Below the pieces are notes generated by a model. It was given only the letters and a program-made list of their open reading frames with translations. It did no database searches and was not told the origin of the DNA. From assembly GCA_018712885.1 (NCBI GenBank), contig DVGE01000117.1:1-14374 (forward strand): 14,374 bases of DNA, read 5' to 3'. Positions 13,620-14,374 of this stretch are shown here, piece by piece. The translations under genes and the position numbers were made by a program. Position 1 is the first letter of the stretch; each line of letters opens with the position of its first letter. The DNA is from Candidatus Pullichristensenella stercoripullorum. GTDB taxonomy: Bacteria > Bacillota > Clostridia > Christensenellales > Aristaeellaceae.

Positions 13620-14374
13620 ATGGGCGAATGTCGTTTGGGATTGTACGAAAAGGCCATGCCTGCGCAGCTGGGGTGGGAGGAACGGCTCGAGGCGGCGGGC
13701 GCGGCGGGGTTTGATTATGTGGAAATGAGCATTGATGAGACGGACGCCCGCCTCTCGCGTCTGGAATGGAGCGATGGGCAGCGGCGCGATTGCCTGCGGG
13801 CGGTGCTCGACAGCGGCGTCCCCATCCACAGCATGTGTCTGAGCGGGCATCGGAAGTATCCTCTGGGGAGCCATGATCCAGCCATCCGCCAAAGGAGCTT
13901 GGAGATCTTGCGCCGGGCGGTGGATCTGGCCTGCGCGTTGGGCATACGCATCATCCAACTCGCGGGATACGACGTCTATTATGAGACTGGGGACGCTTTG
14001 ACGCGCGGCTATTTTGAGGAGAACCTGGCGCGTTCTGTGGAATACGCGGCCCGGAACGGTGTGCCATTGGGGTTCGAGACGATGGAAACGCCGTTTTTGG
14101 ACACGGTGCGAAAGGGCATGCGCTATGTGCGCGGCATACATTCGCCGTATCTGGGCATGTATCCCGATCTGGGGAACCTGACCAACGCGGCAAAACTCTA
14201 TGGCGGCGATTGGGCAGAGGATCTGCGGAGCGGGGCAGGGAGCATTTTGGCGCTGCACCTCAAGGAAACAGAGGTGGGGAAGTACAGGGATATGGAATTT
14301 GGCGCGGGCCACGTGGACTTTGCCTGCGGCATACAGACAGCCCGCGCGCTGGGCGTGCGCATGTTCGTGGCGGA
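13620..14374 (+). CDS. ulaE: L-xylulose-5-phosphate 3-epimerase (UlaE/SgbU family), C-terminus outside window
   Basis: The first 251 residues of a TIM-barrel epimerase are present; family members have about 285, so some 30 residues are missing at the right edge. It closely resembles SgbU/UlaE: LGLYEKAMP, FDYVEMSIDETDARLSRLEW, PIHSMCLSGHRKYPLGS, IRIIQLAGYDVYYE. Likely metal ligands are Glu153 (GFETME), Asp183 (YPDLGN) and His213 (ALHLKET); the last conserved Glu should lie just past the edge. The enzyme converts L-xylulose 5-phosphate to L-ribulose 5-phosphate. The ATG at 13620 has GGGAG upstream and is 12 bp after the kinase stop, so the two are cotranscribed. Confidence 0.92.
   Translation, partial: MGECRLGLYEKAMPAQLGWEERLEAAGAAGFDYVEMSIDETDARLSRLEWSDGQRRDCLRAVLDSGVPIHSMCLSGHRKYPLGSHDPAIRQRSLEILRRAVDLACALGIRIIQLAGYDVYYETGDALTRGYFEENLARSVEYAARNGVPLGFETMETPFLDTVRKGMRYVRGIHSPYLGMYPDLGNLTNAAKLYGGDWAEDLRSGAGSILALHLKETEVGKYRDMEFGAGHVDFACGIQTARALGVRMFVA

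Overview
The window looks like a chromosomal segment of a GC-rich member of the Bacillota (Clostridia-like). Reasons: strong AGGAGG-type ribosome binding sites on nearly every gene, frequent TTG/GTG starts, a YesM/YesN-type two-component pair, and tightly packed operons. No phage, insertion sequence, CRISPR or RNA gene was recognised. Identifications rest on family motifs read by eye; no database search was possible.

Left part (1-1861, minus strand): the 5' end of a secreted protein gene of uncertain family (possibly CotH-like) lies downstream of a gene for a secreted protein with one peptidoglycan-binding domain and a long, extremely acidic tail built on DTDDD repeats. A gene-free stretch (1862-2597) follows, holding a triple CTTTTCAC repeat and a terminator-like hairpin facing right.

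Centre: two divergent operons share the 312-bp control region 6056-6367. Leftward runs histidine kinase (YesM type), response regulator (YesN/AraC type), then a stand-alone LivF-like ABC ATPase with no permease beside it. Rightward runs a complete branched-chain-amino-acid-type (HAAT) ABC transporter in the order binding protein, two permeases, two ATPases (livJHMGF), then a HpcH/HpaI-family aldolase, ending at a clear intrinsic terminator (11850-11880). Both operons have recognisable sigma-A promoters. The control region also holds direct repeats 40 and 43 bp apart and a palindrome on the livJ -35 box, all candidate regulator sites.

Right part (12069-end, plus strand): a FGGY kinase closely resembling L-xylulose kinase LyxK, followed by the start of an L-xylulose-5-phosphate 3-epimerase (UlaE/SgbU family). 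This is part of the L-ascorbate/keto-gulonate or L-xylulose route to pentose phosphates.

Working model (inference): the two-component system senses an extracellular signal and controls uptake, through the HAAT transporter, of a hydroxy- or keto-acid rather than a plain amino acid. The aldolase would cleave it after entry, and the kinase and epimerase would serve a related sugar or sugar-acid route. The least ordinary element is the second, diverged LivF ATPase built into the regulatory operon.
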